Assembly (NCBI RefSeq): GCF_001625215.2
Contig: NC_030382.2
Location: forward strand, 47,147,364 to 47,211,363
DNA length: 64,000 nt
Source of the DNA: Daucus carota subsp. sativus
Taxonomy: Eukaryota; Streptophyta; Magnoliopsida; Apiales; Apiaceae
Direction of reading: 5' to 3'
Shown here: positions 39,511 through 50,817 of the stretch, piece after piece
Position numbering within the stretch: position 1 is the stretch's first letter
How the letters are laid out: every line of letters starts with the position of its first letter
The notes under the pieces: generated by a model
What the model was told of the DNA's origin: nothing
Database searches by the model: none
What the model saw: only the letters and a program-made list of their open reading frames with translations
Translations under genes and position numbers: made by a program

Positions 39511-41588
39511 CTCTTTGTAGCTCCTAACACAGAACAGAACAGAGGCTTTGTTATACATGCATGTATGTATAGTATCTATGATATCATACTCAATATACAT
39601 TCGAGAGCTGAGATTGAAGGTAAAATAATTTGGTGCATGTAATGGTTGGAGTAAAAGAAAGGGAGAAGCAAATGATGAAAGCTACTCAGGCAATTAATGA
39701 ATGTTTTTAGGTAGATTTGTACATATCTAGGGGAGCTAGCTAGCTTTTCTTTATAGGTAGGAGTAGGAGTGTGTATTATATTCTATTCGCTTTGCCCTTT
39801 TAGAGTCGCTAGCTTGTGATTGGATATAACTGTCAAAGACCATCTATGAGAACAGATGTTCGAACCTAAAGCATAGTCACAGATTTTATATGGTTTTAGT
39901 GAAGATGAAATGTGTACCATGGTGGATATATAGGTGTTCGTTTCAAATTTTTTACCAGACAAATTGACAATAACTTGCCTGAAATCCATGTATAAAACAT
40001 TATTGACCCCAACTTACAAACCGGAATAATTTATTGATACTATTTATATAAAAATGTATAAACTATTTTCTGGTTCATAGATTAGATTTTTAAAGTAATT
40101 TTTTTAATTTTCTGTTACCTTTATTTTATTTTTAAAATTTTGACTTGATAAAAATGTAAAATATTCACCTCAGAAAATAATTAACAATATTTTATTATTA
40201 TACTATTATTTTATAAAAAAATATGTCACTACAAACTATCAATAAATTAATTCAAAATTATTAGATAAAAAAACTTCTGAGCTACTCCCTAATTCGTAAA
40301 GAATTATATTTTTTTAAATTAAGCAAAACAACTTATATTTCCCTTCAGCTAGGGTCTATTTATACCACTGGCAACAACACATGAAAAGGAAAAAAGGGAG
40401 TCCGTAATGATCAATCATTCCTAAGGTAGAAATAATGATATGATAGATGAGTAGATTCTTCGACAAACCCCCCTCAAAGCAGTCAACATTAAAATCTGAG
40501 CCCTCTTGGCGTTTGTGTATGCTCCCAATCCCATTCTCTACAATAACAACATGCATGAGTCATTGAAAGCAGCAGATCTAATATCTAAGTACGGTTTTTC
40601 TGTGGTGTGACCATGGACACATGAGTACGGTTTTTCTGTGATGTGTCCATGACCACATGCTAAGCGCGAAAATTTTTGTATTTAGACCAACCACACCAAT
40701 CAAAATGTCCAAATCTAAAATTTCCGCGCTTAGCATGTGCCCATGAGACAAACCCATCTAAGTAACCTTTTAGAGTAACAAATACGAGTCGTAGTCGAAG
40801 CTAGGTAGATTACTCTCATCAATATTTCCACGAAGTACCATTACAGTTATCAAAGGAATATATAGTGGCCAAATTTTGCAGTTCGTTCTAGTAGCCTAGC
40901 TATTCTTTTCCGGCAGTGCATGTAAAGATTTTAGGTCGAATGAAGACGTCATTAACGGACACCGATGTGTTTATTTCTCTATACGAGATTTGGAGTGGCT
41001 TTTGGAGATCATTTTCCCTTCAGCAATCTCAGATATTGTCTACATAATTAAATATACAACATACTTTTATTAGGCATAAATTAGAGCAACTAGCTTGCTT
41101 TTTTCTTTTTTTTTGCCAGAACTAGCTTGCTTTTTATTCTTACTTTCATCTCTTTCAGATTCGCATATAACTAAAGTCGGCTCCGACATTTTATATACTT
41201 GCTCAAAATGCTGAACGACAGCTGGAGAAAGTTTGTCCTTTGGCCATACATGGAGTCATTTTAGTGCTTCTTCTTTAGATACTCAGCTTCATTCGCAAGT
41301 TAAATTCATTACATAATATATCACCCATATATTTCCCATCGACCATCGTTGAAGTTTACTCTTCGATTATTGAAAAAGTTCTTATACATAAAACCTTTTA
41401 TGTATATCTTGCAAATAGAGTTTAGTTCAATGAGACACAAGTTTACTGCCAAGACAATAATGCATGTCATTTAAATATCAGCTCAGTTTGTGGGGAAAAA
41501 AAAGAGGAAAATATATCAGCTCAGAGTACACTAAGGTGACCAGAATTCAATAGAACTGATCCAAATAAAAACCTCTCTTTACATCTGA
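39511..41588. other. Intergenic, CLE promoter side; contains a small repeat
   Basis: AT-rich spacer upstream of the CLE25-like gene. Apart from the tandem and inverted repeat at 40588-40750 nothing is recognised. Confidence 0.5.
40588..40750. repeat. 36-bp tandem duplication joined to a short foldback MITE
   Basis: Two adjacent 36-bp units (40588-40623 and 40624-40659, 32 of 36 bases equal) begin AGTACGGTTTTTCTGTG. The second unit runs into a 109-bp inverted-repeat element (40642-40750) whose arms share ACATGCTAAGCGCG and AAATTT, with TGTGTCCATG and CATGAGACA ends. It looks like a small MITE whose left end was duplicated. Superfamily not settled. Confidence 0.6.
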
Positions 41589-41671
41589 GCTGGTTTGCCC
41601 GAGTGGTTAAGGGGGAAGACTTAAGATCTTCTGCACATAAGTGCGCGTGGGTTCGAACCCCACAGCCAGCA
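41589..41671 (+). tRNA. tRNA-Leu (UAA)
   Basis: An 83-base cloverleaf with acceptor arms GCTGGTT and AGCCAGC plus discriminator A. The D-arm A box is TTGCCCGAGTGGTTAAGG, and the anticodon stem GAAGA/TCTTC has loop CTTAAGA and anticodon TAA. A long variable arm of class II type and a B box GGTTCGAACCC follow. There is no intron. Confidence 0.95.
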
Positions 41672-42115
41672 GTGTTTTATTTGTACTTTCAGCTTTTTTT
41701 ATTATACGAACCATTTCATTGATTTTTATCAATTCTTGTGCTCAAAACTTTCTTGTGGAGAAAAGAGGAGAGTATAATACACCAATTTTCATTTTGCGGT
41801 TCAGATCATCATGTAAATTGATGTTAATATTTTTCCTACTATTACAATGACAGCTACTTTGTTTTCCAATCTATGATCATACCTTATGAGCAGCCTACGA
41901 CTTGCACCTGAAGCTGGGAAGATGCATATGATGAAGCAATTAATTGCCTGCAGTTTATTTTCCGCCATTATCCTTCAACGAAGTCTTAGCTAGTTAGCTA
42001 TGTTCTTTTAAAAAATAAATTCAAAAAATCTCACACACACACATATATTCAAATTTTTTGTATTGAAATATAGACAGATTTGTATCCGAATTATTAATTT
42101 AACAACCTAGTGTTA

Positions 42116-42437
42116 GAGCATCTTGGTCATGACACATTTTGGTATAACTTTTATATTCTTTTTGAATTTTTCAAAAATTGTTTTGTTGTGATATATATAA
42201 TAAAATATAAATGAGATATAGATGAAATAAATTTGTTTTGTTAGGTATATGAGGATATATTTGGTATTTTGAAAAATCTAAATTAGTACAAAAATTATAC
42301 CAAACGGACATTTGATATAAATTTGGTATGACATTATTCATATGGCACAAAATCTTACTATATTAGAGTTGTGATGGAACAGTTTTTACACGAAAAATTA
42401 CGGAGTTTTGGTGTTGGTTTGAGTCTCAAACATGCTC
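42116..42437. mobile_element. MITE, PIF/Harbinger-like
   Basis: A 322-bp element with ends GAGCATCTTGG and AAACATGCTC, flanked by TTA on both sides (42113-42115 and 42438-42440). The interior is AT-rich with no coding capacity. It lies about 200 bp beyond the 3' end of the GPAT gene. Confidence 0.65.
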
Positions 42438-42640
42438 TTAGTAAACTTATGGTATACAATAACTTCTGTAATTTGTTGGCCTAATTTGTATACTTAGTGC
42501 AGGTTTTTTTTTTTCTTTCTGTTTTATCTAATTATGTCCTATATTACATGGTAAAAGTTTATTAGTTGCTTAAATACCAATCTTTTGGCCTTATAATTTA
42601 CTAGAACAAAAACTTGGAACAAAACTGAGCAGATGCTTGA

Positions 42641-44300
42641 TTAGCATCCCATTGCTTTGTTGGCCTTGACTGATTTATCTACCACAGTGCCATCATTCCC
42701 AGCAAGTGCTGTATATTTATCTTTTCTTGTAAATGTGGTGCACTCATAGGATAGAGTAGCTGCAATCACCCTTTGAATGTAGTTTGCTACTTCATGGCTT
42801 GGCTTTCCTGAGCTGCATGTTAACTCTTTTGGCAACTTATGCAGAAAATTTACGACGTACTCCGGGCTAGGATTCATGAAGAAGTAAAACGTGTCCATCC
42901 CTTTCCACCCTCTTGCTGTTGTCCCATGGAACATACTCATCCGGTTTTCCATAGCTACTGGGACTAGTTCATCTGTTAATTCAGCAAACATGGCGGAAAA
43001 TCTAAGGAGGAAGGGCTCGCGACAAGTAGTTCCCTCGGGGCATATAGCCAGGTCTCCTTCTTGTAACATTTTCTTGATCATTGAGGCATCAGTGACGCGG
43101 TCCCTGCTAAGTCTAACTGTTTTGATTGGTGAGATGATTTCGGATAGTCTGGAGACAGAGTATGTTACTGCAGCAATTGGTCGGCCAAGGGCAGTTGAGA
43201 GGAAGATTGGGTCTAGGAGGGTTCTGTGGGAGCAGATAAAAAGGACTCCTGATTGGTCATTGGATTTTTTGACTGGAGGAGGTGGGGTGCCCTTGATGGT
43301 GACACGGACACCAAGTGCTAAGAAAGCATAGTATACGACTGGCATGGGAAGTAATGCTCCTGCAGCAACGCGCAGAATGGAAAGGATGATGCCTATAGGG
43401 ATCCAAAGGATGGTGATTAGTGCTACGAGAGGTGTTGGTTTTTGCACCAGACGACCATCGTGGAAGATGACGGGCTTGGGGAGCTTGTCCTTTGTTACGG
43501 CCTCAACCTCTGGTTTAGGTGGCACGATGTAACCCTCCTGCAGGTATTCTTTTAAAATTAAATGTGGATTTGCTATTAAAAAAATTATGCTTGATATTTA
43601 CTTCATAAGATTGATGGTCCTTTTTTTAGTTAATTAGATAGATAAGATACTTTTCAGTTATTTTTGATTTAGGAATTATATTGCAAACCTTGCACAATGC
43701 CATGAAAGGAAAATCAGTATGCCTGTCCCCTAGGCCTATCTCTGGTTGAACCTCCCCGAAAGCTTCTCTAAGAGCATTGGCTTTATTCTCCCCGACAAGT
43801 ACCCCTGGTTTGAGAACAAATCCTGTTGCTCTGCCCTTGTAGGTTCCTATTTCTGTTCCCAAAACTAAATCAGTTTCCAAGAAACCTTTCAGAAATGATT
43901 CCACCATTATTCTTGGATTCGCTGTGAGAACACAACGCTTTCCACATGCTGAGAATACGCGATATGATGTAGGATGGAGGTCAGTTGAGTAGAATTTAGG
44001 CAGCACAGCCCGTGCCACAGATTCTATATCAGAAATTTTCATCCCAGCAAATGTTGCGAAGATAAGTACTTGGATGCCAGCAGACTCAGAGACAAAGTAG
44101 TATAAAATTCCAGCAAGTGGTGAACATAAGAGCAGAAAGAGAAGCCTTAGAACCCCTCCAGCCTCAAATGCAATTAAGGCAAAATAAGGAAACGAGCTAC
44201 GACCTCTGAGCAAAGTTCCATCTAAGTCTGCAACCACAGTGTCTTTTTCTCTGCCAAGTGATGAACAATTCTCAACTGTTGAAAAGTTTGTGATAGCCAT
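42641..44300 (-). CDS. Glycerol-3-phosphate acyltransferase, RAM2-like
   Basis: Two exons, 43689-44300 and 42641-43537, give 502 residues, the usual length of land-plant sn-2 GPATs. The N-terminal HAD-type phosphatase domain keeps motif I ([10 protein letters not shown]) and motif III (GLGDRHTDF), so it may be active. After one or two membrane spans comes the acyltransferase domain with SHRTLLDP (block I), [11 protein letters not shown] (block III) and PVAM. The enzyme moves an acyl group to glycerol-3-phosphate and, if the phosphatase works, releases 2-monoacylglycerol, in the ER. The start [20 protein letters not shown] region and the end KANKAMGC resemble Medicago RAM2, which feeds lipid to arbuscular mycorrhizal fungi and is missing in non-host plants. 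The subfamily call rests on recognition; a cutin-type GPAT4/6/8 role is the alternative. Confidence 0.85.
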
Positions 44301-45869
44301 TGTCAGTTAGAAGTACCCAATACTCGTAAACAGTTGAAAATGAGAGATTTATTTGAATCTTATTTTGCTTCATATTCAAGTTTATATATAGATGTTAGTT
44401 GCAAAGCATGTAGGGTGGCGAATATGGAAAAAAATGACAAAACAATGTTGGCGAAGAAGTTGAGGAGCCAGAATTGATTAAAAATCCCTGAATCTGGAGG
44501 ATTCACCAAGGACAAGAATGTACGTTGATATGCCTTTTAGTATAGACCGCCTGTCGATGTCTAGGCATTACTAATACTCCACATTATATATAGAATTTGA
44601 ATTCATATTGCCTTTTTTTTAATTCTTAAAAAAAGTTAAACAGATGCATACAAAGATACAAATTTATAGTATGAAGCAAGTAGTTGGTTGAATGACAATT
44701 GATTACGAACTGTAGAGCTGATTTTTGATAGGCAAGCTGAAATTGTTTCTGTCATAGAACAAAGTGTTGATTTCAATTTATAGGTATTATCACCGAATTT
44801 ATGTAAACTGGAGATTTGGACCTTCCTCGAACTATGCTGATGCGGAGGACTAGTGCACCAGGTACAACTTAATTTAGAAGAAAAGGGTAGAAGAAGAATA
44901 CTGGGTCATGTGTTGAAGCATATAAACAAAGTATCTCTGTATTAGCTAATTCCATATCCCATAGGAGTTGGAAATTGTCTGTGTCATAGCAAGTCCGAAT
45001 TGATACTTCCAATGAAGCTGAAAGTGAAATTGATATTGAAAGTGAATATACTACGAGCTAATTTCAACATGTGAAACTGATCCCAGGTATACATATTTTT
45101 ACTGTGGAGATTACTATGTTAGGACAAGGGTTTCATTATGCTGGTCGTTGTCATCTGTGGATTTAGTAGTGTTAAAATTGAAGAGAATGGCCAAGTGTGC
45201 TTAAGTCTTTTATTCATGAGTGTTAAAATCTAGCAAATGCGATGACAATAATATCTTAAAAGAACTTTTTCCTGTCTGAAAGTCCTTCAACTTGGCAGTG
45301 GATATATAAACTATCAAAGGAAGTAAAAGCAAGTTAAAATATCAGAGCTAGTAAGTGCATATATACAGTTTACACAAGTAGATTGGAACACTGCATCGAT
45401 GCCTTCACCTCTTTTACTTCATTTATTTACTAGTTATCCATTTTCTTTTTACTTCTTTATATGATGTCTTAGTTATTTACTAGGTATCCATTTATTTATT
45501 AGGAACATAACAGATTTCAAAGAGAATACCGATCCTCCTTTTGTAGGAGTGCTGAAATGATGGAATACCAGTACATATAGTTTCATTCCAATGATGAAAT
45601 TCGCCATTGTTGTAGGACATGATATGAACAAGTTGTTTGCTTTGAAGGAGGTCATGGGAGCATAGCAAACAGTTTTCATCATGAAGGTGAGCCGATATAT
45701 GTCGCATTTTACATATGCACTAGTGCAGATATTGATGATGATTAGCTCCATTCTCACCATCAAATAATTGCACTTCATTTCATTCCCATTACAAATGATC
45801 ATGCATAACCATATTCTGTAGAAACTAGCAATTCCACAATTATACAATATTACGGAACTTTCATCACCT
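44301..45869. other. Intergenic, GPAT promoter side, no gene seen
   Basis: Spacer between the start of the GPAT gene and tRNA-Gly. Short minus-strand frames at 45473-45847 overlap each other and lack splice or family support. No element ends are recognised. Confidence 0.5.
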
Positions 45870-45940
45870 GCACCAGTGGTCTAGTGGTAGAATAGTACCC
45901 TGCCACGGTACAGACCCGGGTTCGATTCCCGGCTGGTGCA
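45870..45940 (+). tRNA. tRNA-Gly (GCC)
   Basis: A 71-base cloverleaf: acceptor arms GCACCAG and CTGGTGC plus discriminator A, A box GTGGTCTAGTGGTAGAAT, anticodon stem GTACC/GGTAC with loop CTGCCAC (anticodon GCC), and B box GGTTCGATTCC. There is no intron. Confidence 0.97.
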
Positions 45941-46184
45941 TTCTTTTTTGTCAGAATACGTTTCTTTATTTTCTGTACGGGTTGAGTGTACAACTCTTAA
46001 CTGCTTCAAATACAGAATTTACACCGTATAAGCAAAATTGTCTGTAAAAGTCCAGTCTTTCCGTTTGGATTTTTGTTTTTAAATTTTAAGCATCTAGAAA
46101 TTTATGAGTTCATTTTCATTGCAATACTAACAGAAGTCCACTTCTTACAAGTCTTTGGCTGTTTGGTACTCGTAATATTCTTAC

Positions 46185-46240
46185 ACACATCATTGCTCAC
46201 GTCACAAGCCACACTACTATCTGCTAGTAGTATATATATG
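46185..46240 (+). promoter_or_regulatory. GST promoter: as-1-like ACGTCA and TATA box
   Basis: ACGTCA (a TGACGT site on the other strand) lies at 46199-46204, 112 bp before the start codon, within a block CATTGCTCACGTCACAAG that is kept in the second GST promoter. A TATATATA stretch follows near 46230. TGA-type bZIP factors bind such sites and drive tau GSTs under xenobiotic, salicylate and oxidative stress; the role here is inferred. Confidence 0.6.
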
Positions 46241-46310
46241 CTGGCTTTGATTATTCATTCACTTGCAATTCTCTATTATTACCAATCTATAGAAAAAATT
46301 TAACAAATCG

Positions 46311-47259
46311 ATGGCTGCTGTGAAGCTTCTTGGATTCTGGGCTAGTCCTTTTGTGAACCGGGTTCAGATAGCTCTGAATCTGAAATCCATAAGCTATGAA
46401 TACATTGAACAGAATCTACGTTCCAAGAGCCAACTCCTTTTGGAATCCAATCCTGTTCACAAGAAAGTCCCTGTACTTATTCATGGTGACAAAAACATCT
46501 CCGAGTCTGTTGTGATTGTTCAGTACATTGATGAGGCGTGGAATGATGGCCCTTCCATTCTTCCTTCTCATCCTTATGATCGCGCCAATGCTCGATTTTG
46601 GGCTGCCTATGTTACTGATAAGGTAATTACAACGTTTAAATGTTCCGGTAGGTCAAGGCTTTGATAGAGTTGGTCATCCAACATGTTAGATGTATAAGAT
46701 CCGTTTAGTGGCTTCTTTCATTTTATTAAGATTTTGGTAGAGTTGGTCGTTTAACATATAGGCCATCGTATATTTAGTTTAGATCTCAATTTTTTATTGT
46801 TTTGTTTCTGATCAAAGGCTGAGTAGGGTTCAATGTACATGAGCATAGTTTTTTTTTTTTTCTAAAAACGTTCTAATGTAATTGACATATGAAATTTTGC
46901 AGTGGTTTCCGCTAGTATCAGAGTACAGAACAACAGAAGGAGCCGAGGCAAAGGCAGCAGTGAGGGAGAAAATTCTTGAAGGACTGGTAATTTTGGAGGA
47001 GGCTTTTGTGAAATTCAGCGAAGGGAGAGGTTACTTTGGCGGGGACAATATTGGTTACATTGACATTGTACTTGGAAGTCTTCTGGGGTGGCTGAGGGTA
47101 AGAGAAGTGACACAGGGTGTTACATTCCTGGACAAGACCATAGCGCCAGAGCTTGCTGCCTGGGCTGATAGGTTCACTTTGCACCCTGCTGTCGCTGATG
47201 TATTGCCAACTACGGAGAAACTGATTGAGCTCATCAACGGTTTCACCAAATCTAAGTGA
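46311..47259 (+). CDS. Glutathione S-transferase, tau class (copy 1)
   Basis: Exons 46311-46622 and 46903-47259, with the single intron after codon 104, give 222 residues. This is the standard structure of tau-class GSTs. The N-terminal thioredoxin-fold domain has GFWASPF, where the Ser activates the glutathione thiol, and KVPVLIHGD...ESVVI for glutathione binding. The all-helical domain with [14 protein letters not shown] follows. The enzyme joins glutathione to electrophiles or reduces peroxides in the cytosol. It is about 80-90% like the copy at 48875-49695 in exon 1 and clearly the product of a tandem duplication. The two introns differ in length (280 and 152 bp). Confidence 0.95.
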
Positions 47260-48425
47260 TTAAGCTTATGCGACAACAGGATTTGTACCCTTCAGATTTT
47301 GGAGAGGTTTATGTAGCACCAGTTTTATGTGTCTTTTTAAGGTTGTATCTTTCAAATTTGACAGATTTTATCAAGTTGATGCAAATTTTGTTGTTTAATT
47401 ATGAATAAAGTAGCAAGTATTTAAGCTGAAATCATATATCTACATTAACAGAAACTTTGAATTGCTACTATTCCTAGTTGCAGAATGCGGATTAATGGCT
47501 TCTCCCCTCTAGGTGTTCTTACACCAGTTTCAATGGGAATGGTAAGAGCTATTCGTCATATAGGCGGTAATCAGTTTCACTATCAAGCAAGCTATACAGA
47601 TTTCAAACTGTGTTTTCTGAGGATTAATTGAATTCAGAAAACAACATTTTCGTGTCTTGATTACTATATATCTCTGCAATTACAACACAATTTTCTGAAA
47701 AAGAGACACGTGCCTGAATCTTTTCAAGGTGCTTCCCAAGGAAACAATATTATCGAACAGAATTTTACCATTAAAAACAATAATCTCTCTGGAGAAGTTC
47801 AAAATGATCATGAAGAGGCTCAAACATCACAATAGGGATCTTCCTAAATTGAGTTAACATTTGTTAAGGACATAACAAATCACAATAGGACACGTGATAT
47901 GAATTAGTTGGTTTCTATAATCTGTAGTCCATGGAGGTAAAAATGACCGGACATGAAGAGATGTGATACAAGTAAGTTGTTTACTCGGTCTATGGAGGTG
48001 GTAATGTATAAAACGAATCTAGCAAATCATTTACCTCCTAAATTTGTGGTAAGCATTTGCATTTCTCTGCCCCACAAATCTTCACCTAAATAGTCAAACA
48101 AATACTGCTACACACTTTGACGATCAATAACTTCCTGGTAAATTGGACGCGCTAACGCACGTGTGTCTCCTCAAAGTGACAAAGTCTAAGCCTCAGGGGC
48201 GGCTCTTTACGTACCGGAATTAATATATATAATTTATTTAAGTATTTGGATGAATTTATTTAATATATTTGATAATATATAAAATAGAATGTTATAAGAA
48301 AAAAACGTAAAAAAAAAGGGTAGAATTTTTATCAAAAAAATTAGCTTACTCAACTTTAAACTTCTCTCTCCAAAACTTTAAACTTCTCTCTCCAAAAGTC
48401 ACAAATTGGACCTTCTTAAAATTTA
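47260..48425. other. Spacer between the tandem GSTs
   Basis: This holds the 3' UTR of GST copy 1 and AT-rich sequence. No gene or clear element is seen until the Stowaway at 48426. Confidence 0.5.
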
Positions 48426-48675
48426 TTCCCTCCGTCCCTCTCAATTCTTAACATTGGGGATGGGGGCGTGACACGGACTTTAATGCGCTTAAAAAACGTA
48501 GTTCTATAATTTTTTTTAAAAATTTTATTTTTCTGAATAAAAATTTAGTGTCTAGATTTTTATCCAGGAAAAGAAAATTTTAAAAAAAAAGTTATAGAAC
48601 TATGTTTTATAGGCGCATTAAAGTGCGTGTCAAGCAGTGAAAAAAAAATGTTAAGAAATGAGTAGAACAGAGGAG
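48426..48675. mobile_element. Stowaway/mariner foldback MITE in the GST copy 2 promoter
   Basis: A 250-bp element with ends TTCCCTCCGTCCC and AACAGAGGAG, flanked by TA (48424-48425 and 48676-48677). The two halves are nearly reverse complements (TTTAATGCGC... and GCGCATTAAA...), so it can fold into one long hairpin. It ends 85 bp before the as-1-like site of the second GST gene. Confidence 0.75.
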
Positions 48676-48744
48676 TATGAGAAAAGTTGACGATCCTAAT
48701 TCTGGGTCGACAAATTGGGACTTAATATTATTCTTCGTTTCTTA

Positions 48745-48795
48745 CACACTTCATTGCTTACGTCACAAGCACAATGTCGCCCCATATAAAGCAAG
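48745..48795 (+). promoter_or_regulatory. GST copy 2 promoter: as-1-like ACGTCA and TATA box
   Basis: ACGTCA at 48760-48765 lies 115 bp before the start codon, in CATTGCTTACGTCACAAG, almost the same block and distance as in the first GST promoter. CATATAAAG near 48783 is a likely TATA box. The shared block is the only clear promoter match between the two copies. Confidence 0.6.
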
Positions 48796-48874
48796 CCATG
48801 TATGCTTTCATTTCTCATTCAACTTAAACATCTCTATCACTATCAATCAACACAAAACATACTCTATCAAATCA

Positions 48875-49695
48875 ATGGCTGGTGTCAAGCTTCTTGGATT
48901 CTGGGCTAGTCCTTACGCGAACCGGGTTCAGATAGCTTTGAATCTGAAATCCATAAGCTACGAATACATTGAGCAGAATCTCCGTTCCAAGAGCCAACTC
49001 CTCCTGGAATCCAATCCTGTTCATAAGAAAGTCCCTGTGCTCATTCATGGTGACAACCCCGTCTCAGAGTCCCTTGTGATTCTTGAGTACATTGATGAGG
49101 TTTGGACTCAAGGTCCATCCATTCTTCCCTCTGATCCTCATGATCGTGCCGTTGCTCGCTTTTGGGCTGCCTATATTACTGATAAGGTATTCTTAACACT
49201 ATAAATATTTAGTAACTAGATCACAATTTATTTTAGATTTTGTTTCTAGTCTAAAGGCTGAGTAGGATTCAATATTCTTGACCATGTCTTATTTATTTTT
49301 AATTAACTCCAAAATGTAACTGACATGAAATTTTGCAGTGGTATCCGCTAATATCAGAATACAGACTAGCGGAAGGAGCTGAGGCAAAGGCCGCGGTGAA
49401 AGAGAAAATTCTTGAAGGAGTAGTGCTCTTGGAGGAAGCTTTTGTGACATGTAGCCAAGGGAAAGGTTACTTTGGTGGGGAGAATATTGGTTACATTGAC
49501 CTTGTACTTGGAAGTCTTTTGGGTTGGCTGAGGGCAAGAGGAGAGACACAGGGTATCACATTCCTGGACAAGACCAAAGGGCCAGAGCTTTCTGCTTGGG
49601 CTGATAGATTCAGTTCGCACTCTGCTGTCACTGGTGTATTGCCAACTTCTGAGAAAGTGATCGAGTTCATCAAAAGTTTCACCAGGCCTAACTGA
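48875..49695 (+). CDS. Glutathione S-transferase, tau class (copy 2)
   Basis: Exons 48875-49186 and 49339-49695 give 222 residues with the intron after codon 104, the same plan as the first copy. The frame is open upstream to 48677, but the start is set at 48875 because homology to copy 1 begins there ([14 protein letters not shown]) and the TATA box lies between. The catalytic Ser sits in [19 protein letters not shown] binds glutathione. Changes from copy 1 cluster in the helical domain (for example [15 protein letters not shown]), which shapes the electrophile pocket, so the substrate range may differ. That is inference. Confidence 0.95.
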
Positions 49696-50817
49696 TCAGG
49701 CTTTTACGACTTAATAATTTGTTTCCTTTGGTGGCTTTCGGAGAGATTGATATAGGACCAGTTTCATGTTGCTGTGCCTAGCTGTTGTTTTTTAAGGTTG
49801 TACTTTTCTTAATTATTGCCAAGATTTCATAATGGTAATGCAAGTAATTGTTGTTTGCAAGAGCATAAGCTAATATCATACTGTATATCATTGCATCAGT
49901 ATCTTCCAATGTTCTTGTAGCTTCATCCCACCAACCTAAATTGCATAATCTCTGGATCAGCGGAGACATCACTGTGATGAATGATGATCGACTTTAGGAA
50001 AAAAGAAAAGCTTAAAATAAGTGTTTCTTGCCTAAAATAAAAAAAAATGAAGTAGAAGTTAGAAGCATGTCAAGACTTATAAGTGATTAAAGTGTTGGGG
50101 AAGGAAGTAGAAGCCCTGAAACAAAGCTAGTATTCCTAACTTTTTATAAATACTTCTTGATTTTTTACACAAACCATACGAATAAGTGCTTCTGACTTAT
50201 AAACCCAAACGTCTGGCTTTTAAGCGGTAGTCAAACACCCACATACAATTAGAAGAGGACGTTTAAACAAAACAATCTTAGTCATACTCATACCTGACGG
50301 GAAAAGATACATTTTTCTATATAGTCAGGATCATACATTCATACTCATAAATAAATAAATAAACACGTAGAATTATCAATGAATGAGTCACAATCAATGC
50401 TTATTTCTAAGTTAGCCAAATAAAAGCTGTTACAAATCACAAGCTAACAACTCGTGACTTTCTTTGCTGCTGCTTGCACCTAATGCCTAAACAAATATCA
50501 ACCTGTCTATTTCTCTGTCGACTAATTAACTTCCCACGCAATACACATAATACCCACATGTCCGTATCACCAAACCGTGTTGTTTTTGTGTTTACTATCG
50601 CTACAGCCACCTGTCTATCTTACGTGTGATTGTCCTGCTGGCCACCATTCACCAATGTCTTCGATTCCGTTATGTTTTGTACGCGTGTTCGTTTCATTTT
50701 CTCCCAACCAATAAATAGTACTAACTCACTCTTTACTATAACCACAAGTTAAGTATTCAAGTTAAGTATTCAACTCCTCAACAGAAGTGATCACTTGGAT
50801 TCCAGCCTTTTCGTGGA
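49696..50817. other. Intergenic with one MITE, no gene seen
   Basis: 3' UTR of GST copy 2, a MITE copy at 50003-50240, and the leader of the DUF569 gene, which contains a direct repeat AAGTTAAGTATTCAA at about 50747-50773. Confidence 0.5.
50003..50240. mobile_element. MITE of the GTGTTTG family (second copy)
   Basis: Shares with the copies at 18495-18972 and 59001-59244 the blocks AATAAGTG.TTCTTGCCTAAA, GACTTATAAGTGATTAAAGTG and ACGAATAAGTGCTTCT. The right end is CAAACACCC; the left end is worn. Target duplication not seen. Confidence 0.6.

Noticed and set aside
42891-43532. Plus-strand frames opposite the GPAT second exon
   Set aside because: Antisense shadow of a strongly conserved acyltransferase exon.
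45473-45847. Two overlapping minus-strand frames between GPAT and tRNA-Gly
   Set aside because: No domain, no splice sites, no homology recognised.
48677-48874. Upstream in-frame extension of GST copy 2
   Set aside because: It would run through the promoter block and TATA box shared with copy 1, and homology to copy 1 begins only at 48875.
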